A stretch of DNA of 8,120 bases from contig DDIS01000120.1 in assembly GCA_002338615.1 (NCBI GenBank), positions 3,981 to 12,100 of the forward strand, in the 5' to 3' direction. Of the stretch, positions 1 to 5,842 are shown one piece after another. Numbering within the stretch: the first letter of the stretch is position 1; every line of letters starts with the position of its first letter. The DNA is from Proteobacteria bacterium UBA1844 (lineage in GTDB: Bacteria; Pseudomonadota; Gammaproteobacteria; Steroidobacterales; Woeseiaceae). The translations under genes and the position numbers were made by a program. Below the pieces are notes generated by a model, which worked only from the letters and a program-made list of their open reading frames with translations, searched no databases and was not told the DNA's origin.

Positions 1-2
1 CC

Positions 3-2390
3 CTGTTAGTGGCAGCCGCTGTGATCGCGTACCTGGAGCGCGAGGCACTGGCGGAGAAAATTGCGAACTCGATACTCGCGGGCAGCGACGTCACGGTAGC
101 CAGCCTTGCAATTCGATCGCTGGACGCAGCGGGTATTGATTTTGCGAAGCTGACTCTCGTACTCGGGAATAGCGATCGTGTCGAGCTGCGCGACGTCTAC
201 TTGCCGCTGGATTTACCACAAACGCGGATCTCCAGCGTCACGATTCGTGAACTGAAGTTTATTCCAGGTCCCGGCCCGGATACGCCGCTTGATATCACCG
301 GGTTCATCGACCTGTATGCCGGGTTACCGGGAGAAATGCCGGGTGTTACGGTCGATGTTGCTCGTCTGTTGCTACCGGACATTCCCCCGATACGTGATCT
401 GCATTGGCAAAGCGCTGTTGATTCCGAGCAACTCGCGTTGACGGTAATGGACGTGCACGTTGCAGCCCGGTTGCAGGTGCAGTCAGCGGGCAAACTATCG
501 CTGCTGGCGCACGCCGGAAAAACGCAATCTGACGAAGTTGAATTGAATCTCGAATTCGAGCGCCAGGCAAATGCCTATCGCGCGAACGGCAACGTTACTG
601 TGCGCATTTCACCGTGGCTCGATATATTGAGAAGCGCCGGCATGCTACCCGAGGGCGAGATCCAGCTGCAGGGCACCCTGCAGGGACCGCTCGAGTTGCA
701 GATTGAGACGGTTGCAGAAGGAGAAATTGCGGCCTCGGTAACCCTGGTTGCGACAGACAGGAAGCTTGGGTTTAAGAGTGCCGACGGCGCATTCGGCGTT
801 GACTCAGCCGGTGCGGAAAAGTATCAGCTGTCGTTCATATACCCGTCTTTCGAATGGACTCTTGATGCCGGCCCGTTCGTGGCTTTGCTGGCGATGAAAG
901 ACACAAACACGATTACCGTCAGTGTCAATGATCTCAGCTGCGTATCGGGCATTCGTTGCACTCTTGCGGCCAGCGCAAATGCGGACGAGCTGAGTTATGA
1001 CGACGCGAATGCCCGGCAGCTCAACCTCGCGGGCAATATCGAGGTGCAACTTGATGACAGCTGGGCCGTCAGCTGGTCACCAACAGCAGCAAGTGTCGCG
1101 GCTGTTCAGGCTGCAGACTGGTCGCTCGGCGGGATGCAGTTGCAGGGCAGCGAGAATCTGCGCATCCTCGCAAGCGCTGATGGCGTTCGCGCGAGCGCCG
1201 GATTGGTCAGCCTGGCCATCAATTCCTTGCGCATCGCCGAACAGGTAAGTGCAACTGCATCGCTACAGCTCCGGAAATTGTCTGCCAATTCCGATGGTTT
1301 GCAGTTCGACACATCGTTCGAGATTCCAACGGCCGGTACGAGCATCGCCTGGCAGGGAAACGGCGTTGTTGCGCCGGGCATAAAGGGCACTGCAAAACTG
1401 GGCGGTGCCAGGGGTGATATTTCAATAGAGGTTCTCGATCCCGCTGCCGCCATGAACGCGACCATAAACCTTGCACACCGGCCGGGATTCTTATCCGCGT
1501 CGATTGCGCGGGCCCATTTTGATTTCGGCCTTGGGGCACTGTCGGGCAGACTCAAGAGGTGGCCATACGAGTGGGATATCGTTGCCGGCGAGCTGGATGC
1601 CAAAGGACACTTCGAATGGCGAAACGCCGGTTTGGAGTCCGCGAAACTGGACCTGAGCTTTATCGACCTCGCGGGTAAATACGAAGAGATCGGCGCAAGC
1701 GGCATCAGCGGTTCCGCCCCGCTCCGCGCGGAACCAGGCGGCGTTTTTTACATGGGTCCGGCTGATGTCCGGGTTGCGTTGCTTGATATAGGGATACCGC
1801 TGACTGACCTGACAGCGACTGCAAGTTGGGACAGTGCAACGAATTCGGCAGACATTGATTCTTTGCAATTGTCGTTATTGGGCGGCAAAGCCCGACTCGC
1901 GCCGTTCCGGTACGCACTCGATACGCAAAGCGCCGCGGCAACGCTGCATCTCGAATCCGTTCAGCTCGCGTTAATCGCGGAACTGGCAGACTTCGATGAC
2001 ATAGGCATCAGTGGTGCGATATCCGGACAAATTCCGCTCACGCTCCATGGCACGACCATTACGGTGAGCGGCGGCACACTCGCAAGCGATGCGCCCGGCG
2101 GGGTAATCCGTTACCACGCAGGTGCGGATTCGGCGGACACCTCCGGTCTTGGTCTCGCAACCCGGGCATTGTCAAACATGCAGTACGAAACACTGACATC
2201 GAAGGTGAACTACACGACGGATGGAGATTTGCTGTTACAAATGCGCCTGAAAGGAATCAATCCGGACTACGACCCTTTGCAGCCCGTCATTTTAAACCTG
2301 GGTGTGGAAAACAATATCCCGGAGTTGTTGCGCAGTCTGCAGGCGACGCGCGACATAGAAAAGATCATTGAATCGCGTAGCGCGAAATAG
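3..2390 (+). CDS. ydbH: YdbH-family intermembrane phospholipid transport protein (5' partial)
   Basis: This is a large inner-membrane-anchored, mainly beta-stranded periplasmic protein of the YdbH family (AsmA/TamB-like). In E. coli, YdbH spans the periplasm with the lipoprotein YnbE and moves phospholipids between the two membranes. The reading frame is open to the window edge. A GTG lies at position 9, but the codons before it (Leu-Leu) extend a hydrophobic stretch, LLVAAAVIAYL, that looks like the end of the N-terminal membrane helix, so the true start is probably upstream. About 795 residues are visible, against 879 in E. coli. The long middle part is repetitive amphipathic beta-strand sequence. 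The C-terminal segment (about residues 745-780) holds the most family-like block, with GINPDYDPLQPVILNL followed by a helix containing PELLRSLQ. The assignment is strengthened by ynbE and ydbL following directly on the same strand. Confidence 0.9.
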   Translation: MLVAAAVIAYLEREALAEKIANSILAGSDVTVASLAIRSLDAAGIDFAKLTLVLGNSDRVELRDVYLPLDLPQTRISSVTIRELKFIPGPGPDTPLDITGFIDLYAGLPGEMPGVTVDVARLLLPDIPPIRDLHWQSAVDSEQLALTVMDVHVAARLQVQSAGKLSLLAHAGKTQSDEVELNLEFERQANAYRANGNVTVRISPWLDILRSAGMLPEGEIQLQGTLQGPLELQIETVAEGEIAASVTLVATDRKLGFKSADGAFGVDSAGAEKYQLSFIYPSFEWTLDAGPFVALLAMKDTNTITVSVNDLSCVSGIRCTLAASANADELSYDDANARQLNLAGNIEVQLDDSWAVSWSPTAASVAAVQAADWSLGGMQLQGSENLRILASADGVRASAGLVSLAINSLRIAEQVSATASLQLRKLSANSDGLQFDTSFEIPTAGTSIAWQGNGVVAPGIKGTAKLGGARGDISIEVLDPAAAMNATINLAHRPGFLSASIARAHFDFGLGALSGRLKRWPYEWDIVAGELDAKGHFEWRNAGLESAKLDLSFIDLAGKYEEIGASGISGSAPLRAEPGGVFYMGPADVRVALLDIGIPLTDLTATASWDSATNSADIDSLQLSLLGGKARLAPFRYALDTQSAAATLHLESVQLALIAELADFDDIGISGAISGQIPLTLHGTTITVSGGTLASDAPGGVIRYHAGADSADTSGLGLATRALSNMQYETLTSKVNYTTDGDLLLQMRLKGINPDYDPLQPVILNLGVENNIPELLRSLQATRDIEKIIESRSAK

Positions 2391-2482
2391 TGATATCACT
2401 TCCGCATGCGCATCGCATAGGCTAAGCTTTACCGATCAACCTACCTTGTACGCCGGGACCCTGACATGAGAAGTGCCAAGAC
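2391..2482 (+). other. ydbH-ynbE spacer with short leader ORF
   Basis: This 92-base spacer contains the palindrome ATGCGCAT (2406-2413). It also holds a six-codon ORF (2466-2486, MRSAKT) preceded by GGGA at 2455-2458. The TGA of this ORF overlaps the ATG of ynbE in an ATGA arrangement. That would allow translational coupling, but it may be chance. I see no convincing promoter or terminator. Confidence 0.35.
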
Positions 2483-2668
2483 ATGAGAATCAAAGTTCTG
2501 CTACTCGTCCTGCTCGTCAGCTTCTGGGGCTGCACGCCAACTGTGCAGGTTGCGGCACCGAAGGAGCCCATCGAGATTAATCTCAACGTCAAGATCGAGC
2601 ATCATATTCGCGTCCAGGTAGACAAGGAGCTGGATGACATTTTTGACGAAGACAGTGAGCTGTTTTGA
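2483..2668 (+). CDS. ynbE: YnbE-family outer-membrane lipoprotein
   Basis: This 61-residue lipoprotein is the partner of YdbH. In E. coli, YnbE is anchored in the outer membrane and stacks onto the C-terminus of YdbH to complete the lipid bridge. A hydrophobic signal (residues 3-15) leads to a lipobox ending in Cys17 (SFWGC). Trp at position -2 is unusual, though Gly-Cys is normal. The mature part has the family signature: VAAPKEPIEINLNVKIEHH, then an acidic tail ending in Leu-Phe. Its length matches the E. coli protein of about 61 residues. A weak ribosome site, GAGAAG at 2468-2473, lies 9 bases before the ATG. The stop overlaps another ATG (TGATG), and ydbL follows 27 bases later. Confidence 0.92.
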   Translation: MRIKVLLLVLLVSFWGCTPTVQVAAPKEPIEINLNVKIEHHIRVQVDKELDDIFDEDSELF

Positions 2669-2683
2669 TGGCGATCACTACAT

Positions 2684-2688
2684 AAGGT
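2684..2688 (+). promoter_or_regulatory. Ribosome binding site setting the ydbL start
   Basis: AAGGT lies 7 bases before the ATG at 2696 but only 1 base before the in-frame ATG at 2690. This favours 2696 as the start, which also gives a standard MKK signal peptide. Confidence 0.55.
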
Positions 2689-2695
2689 AATGGCG

Positions 2696-3019
2696 ATGAA
2701 AAAATTATTCACAGCATTAGTAATGTTGCTCGCAATGCAGACGGCCTTCGCCATCGAGATTGGCGACGCCAAGAGCCAGGGCCTGGTGGGTGAAGCCAAC
2801 ACCGGCTACCTGGCCGCAGTCGGACCCGCACCCAGCGCGGAGGTTCGCGCATTGATCGCCGACGTCAACAGTAAGCGCAAGGCCGAATTTGAAAGTACGG
2901 CCGCCAAGACCGGTGCGACAGTCGACCAGGTTCGGGCGCGCTTCTACCAGCTGGCGGTGCAGAAAACCGCGCCTGGCAATTTCTACCAGGACCCGAGCGG
3001 CGCCTGGAAGAAGAAATAG
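2696..3019 (+). CDS. ydbL: YdbL-family periplasmic protein (DUF1318)
   Basis: This 107-residue secreted protein belongs to the YdbL/DUF1318 family, encoded with ydbH and ynbE. In E. coli, YdbL is proposed to act as a periplasmic helper or chaperone for the YdbH-YnbE bridge. It has a clear signal peptide: MKK, a hydrophobic core at residues 5-14, and likely cleavage after AFA at residue 19. The mature part shows family features in order: SQGLVGEANTGYL (residues 27-39), an Asp-Val-Asn-Ser-Lys-Arg segment at 56-61, a helical region, and a C-terminal PGNFYQDPSGAWKKK. The start at 2696 is chosen over 2690 from ribosome-site spacing and signal peptide shape. The gene ends 4 bases from the end of the opposing lipoprotein gene. 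Confidence 0.92.
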   Translation: MKKLFTALVMLLAMQTAFAIEIGDAKSQGLVGEANTGYLAAVGPAPSAEVRALIADVNSKRKAEFESTAAKTGATVDQVRARFYQLAVQKTAPGNFYQDPSGAWKKK

Positions 3020-3023
3020 CTCG

Positions 3024-3524
3024 TTACTGCGGCTCCAATGCGGCGGGCTCGAAGTCCAGGATCGCGCCGTCTGCCATGGTGGCAAGATGCAGCATACCGT
3101 CCTGCAGAATATACGAGCGCACGAAGCCGAGGTCAGCAACAAAACGATCATGCAGAGACCCGGGCCCGCACATGGCGCGGGTCAACGCCAGTGGCCCTAT
3201 AAGCAGTTGATTCGCCGATTCGGCGTTCCAGGTGCCGCGACCACGATTACAATCCGCACGCACCGCGATGCTGCCGTCAGTACCAAACTCCAGTGTGTAG
3301 TGCCGGCGTTCGTCGGGCGTGTAGACCGAATCGTCCATCGACTGGATTCTGACAAGCTGCCAGGCGCTACCCGAGAGCTCGTCAGTTGCCGGCGCCGGTG
3401 CCGCGACTTTCTCCTCGGGAATGGCGGCTACTTTGCTATGTTGTCCAGTTCCCGGGGTACAGGCACAGCACAACATCAGCGGCACCAGGCCGACCCCCAG
3501 GTACCAGGACGATGATGCGCGCAC
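3024..3524 (-). CDS. META-domain (HslJ-like) lipoprotein
   Basis: This 166-residue predicted lipoprotein carries one META domain (DUF306), the fold of the heat-shock protein HslJ. The exact role of this family is poorly known; members are envelope proteins linked to stress or antibiotic tolerance. The N-terminus has a hydrophobic signal with Cys19, Cys20 and Cys22; Cys22 (after Ala21) is the best lipidation site, although the lipobox is atypical. A Pro/Ala-rich linker (about 33-48) leads to the domain: SAWQLVRI (53-60), the signature ADCNRGRGTW (90-99), then TRAMCGPGSLHDRFVADL (115-132). Cys92 and Cys119 are at the usual META positions. The start is a GTG with a weak ribosome site, only 2 bases after the stop of the upstream GlsB-like gene, so translation is probably coupled. 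It converges with ydbL. Confidence 0.85.
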   Translation of the reverse strand: MRASSSWYLGVGLVPLMLCCACTPGTGQHSKVAAIPEEKVAAPAPATDELSGSAWQLVRIQSMDDSVYTPDERRHYTLEFGTDGSIAVRADCNRGRGTWNAESANQLLIGPLALTRAMCGPGSLHDRFVADLGFVRSYILQDGMLHLATMADGAILDFEPAALEPQ

Positions 3525-3526
3525 GG

Positions 3527-3784
3527 TCAGGCTCGCTTGATCATTTTCACGATCAGGAGCAACACGATTGCGCCGATAGCGGCCACGATAATCGCAGCGA
3601 GTATTCCACCACCGACGGATATGCCCGCCATCCGGAATAGCCAGCCACCTATCACTGCGCCAACAATACCGAGCACGATGTCAAGCCCCAGTCCAAGACC
3701 GGTGCCTTTGACCACCATGCTGGCAATCCAGCCGGCAACAGCACCGATAACTGCCATGATCAGCAGGCTCATGATTACGCTCAT
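3527..3784 (-). CDS. GlsB/YeaQ/YmgE-family small membrane protein
   Basis: This 85-residue, very hydrophobic protein belongs to the GlsB/YeaQ/YmgE family (formerly called transglycosylase-associated protein), often induced by general stress and of unknown molecular function. Three membrane segments are visible at about residues 3-22, 32-52 and 58-79. The family block GIVGAVIGGWL (39-49) sits in the second, and a short basic tail (KMIKRA) ends the protein. The start is uncertain. ATG 3784 gives the usual family length and has GGA 5-6 bases upstream. An in-frame GTG at 3808 would add eight residues (MEDQVGTG) and has a stronger GGGAG site 6 bases upstream. The downstream META lipoprotein gene begins 2 bases after its stop, so the two are likely co-transcribed. 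Confidence 0.87.
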   Translation of the reverse strand: MSVIMSLLIMAVIGAVAGWIASMVVKGTGLGLGLDIVLGIVGAVIGGWLFRMAGISVGGGILAAIIVAAIGAIVLLLIVKMIKRA

Positions 3785-3819
3785 TCCAGTTCCAACTTGA
3801 TCTTCCACATCTTTCTCCC
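3781..3819 (-). promoter_or_regulatory. Leader of the GlsB-like gene: strong ribosome site and short ORF
   Basis: On the minus strand, GGGAG (3819-3815) lies 4 bases before an ATG at 3810 and 6 bases before a GTG at 3808. The ATG opens a nine-codon ORF (MWKIKLELE) whose TGA (3783-3781) overlaps the ATG at 3784. The GTG is in frame with the membrane protein. The site therefore serves either a longer GTG-started protein or a coupling leader peptide. Confidence 0.4.
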
Positions 3820-3853
3820 GGTCCGTTTGAAATTACTCTGCTTGTTGTTATTC

Positions 3854-3868
3854 GGGGTCAGGGGTCAG
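3854..3868 (+). repeat. Tandem GGGGTCA motif
   Basis: Two head-to-tail copies of GGGGTCA (3854-3860 and 3861-3867) are followed by G. TTACTCTG lies nearby at 3833-3840. It sits between the OmpA-domain gene and the GlsB-like gene. From memory, GGGGTCAG followed by AGTAA is a common end of dispersed repeats in environmental Gammaproteobacteria, so this could be a worn repeat remnant; that is inference. Confidence 0.35.
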
Positions 3869-3907
3869 TCAACGCCATCGAGCAGGCTTTCCAACCCTCA
3901 AAACTAT

Positions 3908-4951
3908 TTATCCTGTGTCGGGCAAAACGGCGGGCATCTCCCGTACCCTGAATTCGACGCGGCGGTTTTGCGCTCGACCCGTGGCCGTATCATTGCTCGC
4001 TCGCGGCCGAGTGTCACCATAACCCACGGCGGTCAGGTGGTCGCGGTCGGCGCCTTTCTCAAGCAGATAGTCGACCACCGCATTGGCTTTGCGCAAACTT
4101 AACTCAAGATTGTAGACAGGATCGCCCACCCAATCTGTATGCCCGCTAACGATGATATCCAGCCCGGCGCAGTCGCCCGCGGTGTCATACAGCGAGTCCA
4201 GCAACTCTCGCCCCGCCAGGTGCAGTGTCGCACTGTCGAACTCAAACAGTAAGTGCTCACCCGGTTCCAGGGCTTCATTGTACAACTGCTCGCAGCGCAC
4301 TGCCGCCGCCGACTGATCGGGAATCGACAAGTCATACGAAGTTGTAAAATTGTCGTTCGCTGCAGTATCGAGTACCTGTTCCACTCGAGCACGCGCGAGG
4401 GCCAACCGAATCTCCCCCTGTACGTTCAGCTCGGTATCCTCGATTGTCATGCACCCGTTTTCGAGCTGCGGCAACGCCCGTAACGCAGCCGCAAAAAGCT
4501 GGCCGTGTCCGTCCGGCGCATCCTTCCGCACGGCAAGGGCCAGCAGGGAGGCACCGTGGAACTGCCGGTCCGCCTGCTGCATGGCTTGCCGACGTATTTT
4601 ATCGCTGGCGACGCTACCCGAAATATGAGCGCCGTCTGCGTCAATACACATCGAGGTAAGGAACGGCTCCCGAAGCATCACCTCGATACGATTTGCGACA
4701 ACGCGAGCTCCGCACTCATCGCTGGCGGCTGCAAGCGCGTTGGTAACAGTCGTCGCATCCGCGGCGAAACCCGACAGCATCACGTCGCGTCCATCCACGG
4801 CAACCTCGATTCGCGCAAACTTTTCATTCCCGAGCTTGGCCGAAACACAGGCCAGGACATCCTGGGTGGCGGGTGGTCGTATTTGCAGGCGGTGATACGC
4901 CAGCGCAGCCAGCAACAGCAGCCCGCCGGCGAGCAGCAAGAGGCGCTTCAT
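3908..4951 (-). CDS. BON-like/OmpA-domain envelope protein (ArfA/OmpATb-like architecture)
   Basis: This 347-residue protein has an N-terminal hydrophobic helix (residues 3-19, either an anchor or a signal cleaved after ALA). A BON-like region follows (about 28-92, with a second, weaker repeat-like stretch at 98-210). The C-terminal OmpA domain (about 220-336) binds peptidoglycan in this family. OmpA motifs are FEFDSATL (236-243), SGHTDWVG (269-276), NLELSLRKANAVVDYLL (281-297), AVGYGDTRPRASN (308-320) and GRAQNRRVEFRV (325-336). The conserved Asp is present (Asp273), but the position of the conserved Arg is Lys288. Six cysteines (35, 80, 102, 167, 220, 261) are spaced as if for three disulfides. 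The overall order resembles mycobacterial OmpATb/ArfA, but this is an architectural likeness only. A strong ribosome site, GGGGAG (4962-4957), lies 5 bases before the ATG. The GlsB-like gene lies 123 bases downstream. Confidence 0.85.
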   Translation of the reverse strand: MKRLLLLAGGLLLLAALAYHRLQIRPPATQDVLACVSAKLGNEKFARIEVAVDGRDVMLSGFAADATTVTNALAAASDECGARVVANRIEVMLREPFLTSMCIDADGAHISGSVASDKIRRQAMQQADRQFHGASLLALAVRKDAPDGHGQLFAAALRALPQLENGCMTIEDTELNVQGEIRLALARARVEQVLDTAANDNFTTSYDLSIPDQSAAAVRCEQLYNEALEPGEHLLFEFDSATLHLAGRELLDSLYDTAGDCAGLDIIVSGHTDWVGDPVYNLELSLRKANAVVDYLLEKGADRDHLTAVGYGDTRPRASNDTATGRAQNRRVEFRVREMPAVLPDTG

Positions 4952-5053
4952 GGAATCTCCCCTGACCGGGACAGAAAGTAAAACGGACGGCTAGCGGACC
5001 CGGTTTCTTATTGATGTGTTCTCGCCTGCCAGAAATATCGCATCCGGCCGGGA

Positions 5054-5278
5054 TTAACAAGCCGGGAGCGCCTGTACGGCTGGGCGGTATCGAAGCCAGG
5101 CCATTGAAATCATGATGGTTTCCAGCCACGAGCCGGACAGCGGATGACACCAATCCAAATTGCCTGCGGCCATCACCGTTGCCCGCCGCCGCCACGGCAC
5201 TCCGTGCCGGCGTGCCGTATCAACCGCGCCGAAAAATTCAGAGACACCCAAGATAAAGGGAACACCCACCCGCCACGC
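5054..5278 (-). pseudogene. Possible decayed DoxX-like gene fragment
   Basis: On the minus strand, 5278-5222 translates as [18 protein letters not shown], which resembles the middle helix of DoxX-family membrane proteins (a GV-SE-GA pattern). Further on, one frame reads AVAAAG and the next VMAAG, as expected for the following DoxX helix after a one-base shift. The final stretch, [16 protein letters not shown] up to the stop at 5056-5054, could be the last helix. No start codon, ribosome site or full N-terminal half is visible. The frame is also open far into the antisense of the hydroxylase gene, which shows that openness alone means little here. This is a tentative call from pattern memory. 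Confidence 0.22.
5194..5218. repeat. GC-rich hairpin with repeated GTGCCG arm
   Basis: ACGGCAC (5194-5200) can pair either with GTGCCGT at 5212-5218 (7 bp stem, 11-base loop) or, through CGGCAC, with GTGCCG at 5204-5209 (6 bp stem, 3-base loop). The two right arms are near-tandem copies. No T-run follows on either strand, so it is not a standard terminator. Confidence 0.4.
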
Positions 5279-5350
5279 TTGTCTGCAATTAGGAGCTGGC
5301 TGTTGCCAATTCCTGCAAAACGATTGGCTCCGCCACGAATCTGTTTGTTT

Positions 5351-5355
5351 GGGGG
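5351..5355 (+). promoter_or_regulatory. Ribosome binding site of the [2Fe-2S] subunit gene
   Basis: A GGGGG run sits 7 bases before ATG 5363. It supports this start over upstream in-frame codons, which would add a long, low-quality extension before the ferredoxin-like domain. Confidence 0.55.
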
Positions 5356-5362
5356 CAATGAC

Positions 5363-5842
5363 ATGATTTCGATTCGAGTAAATTCCACGCAGGTTGCATT
5401 TGACGGCGACACAAGCACACCACTCCTGTGGGTGTTGCGGGACCACCTGCAACTGTACGGCACGCGCTTCGGCTGCGGTATTGGCCAGTGCGGTGCCTGT
5501 ACCGTACACATTGACGGCCAGGCCCAGCGCTCCTGCATGTTGCCGATTTCCGCGCTTGCCGGGCGCTCGGTGACAACTATCGAAGGGCTTGCGCCCGGTG
5601 CGGACAGTTTGCATCCGGTGCAGCAGGCCTGGCTCGAACTCGACGTGCCGCAGTGCGGCTATTGCCAGGCGGGCCAGATCATGGCGACCGTCGATCTCTT
5701 GCAACGCAAGCCGCGTCCTACGGACCAGGACATCGACCGGGAGATAAGCAATATCTGCCGCTGCGGAACCTATGCGCGCATTCGCAAAGCCATTCATCGT
5801 GCCGCGGACCTTGCCGCTGCGGGAGGCAAGAATGGAGACTAA
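5363..5842 (+). CDS. Molybdenum hydroxylase small subunit, 2x[2Fe-2S] (IorA-like)
   Basis: This 159-residue iron-sulfur subunit belongs to a xanthine dehydrogenase-family molybdenum hydroxylase of the isoquinoline 1-oxidoreductase alpha (IorA) type. It passes electrons from the molybdenum site to an outside acceptor. The N-terminal plant-ferredoxin-like domain binds one cluster through Cys38, Cys43, Cys46 and Cys58 (CGIGQCGAC, then RSC). The C-terminal helical domain binds the second through Cys98, Cys101, Cys132 and Cys134 (QCGYCQAGQ and CRCGTYARI). All eight ligands are present and the length is typical. The start is MISIRVNS, which begins the domain directly. No signal peptide is seen, so it is probably exported together with the Tat-signalled large subunit. 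It overlaps the large-subunit gene by 11 bases, which indicates coupled translation. The substrate cannot be told from sequence. Confidence 0.93.
   Translation: MISIRVNSTQVAFDGDTSTPLLWVLRDHLQLYGTRFGCGIGQCGACTVHIDGQAQRSCMLPISALAGRSVTTIEGLAPGADSLHPVQQAWLELDVPQCGYCQAGQIMATVDLLQRKPRPTDQDIDREISNICRCGTYARIRKAIHRAADLAAAGGKNGD
5821..5826 (+). promoter_or_regulatory. Ribosome binding site of the large subunit gene
   Basis: GGGAGG lies 5 bases before ATG 5832, inside the end of the small-subunit gene. It decides this start over an in-frame ATG at 5772, which would place 20 extra residues before the Tat signal. Confidence 0.65.

Larger units (their letters stand above)
4952..5362. other. Divergent intergenic region
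   Basis: This 411-base region separates the minus-strand envelope genes from the plus-strand hydroxylase genes and must hold the promoters of both. A weak minus-strand candidate is TTGTTA (5060-5055) and TATTTC (5037-5032) with a 17-base spacer; it is not convincing. No clear plus-strand promoter was recognised. It also contains the hairpin at 5194-5218 and a possible decayed DoxX-like sequence on the minus strand, listed separately. Confidence 0.5.

Noticed and set aside
1106..1705. 199-codon minus-strand ORF inside ydbH
   Set aside because: Shadow of ydbH: rich in Ser, Pro, Arg and Cys, with no recognisable domain and no ribosome site context.
2972..2990. CCTGG...CCAGG inverted repeat near the end of ydbL as a terminator
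   Set aside because: The stem is only 5 bp with a 9-base loop, lies inside the coding region and has no T-run.
2889..3515. 208-codon plus-strand ORF spanning the end of ydbL and the META lipoprotein gene
   Set aside because: It is antisense to the META-domain gene and out of frame with ydbL, with Arg-rich shadow composition and no domain.
5144..5362. N-terminal extension of the [2Fe-2S] subunit by 73 residues
   Set aside because: The extension is low-quality sequence before a normal domain start, while ATG 5363 has a GGGGG ribosome site at good spacing.
5772..5831. Upstream ATG for the large hydroxylase subunit
   Set aside because: It would put 20 residues before the Tat signal, and the GGGAGG site serves ATG 5832.
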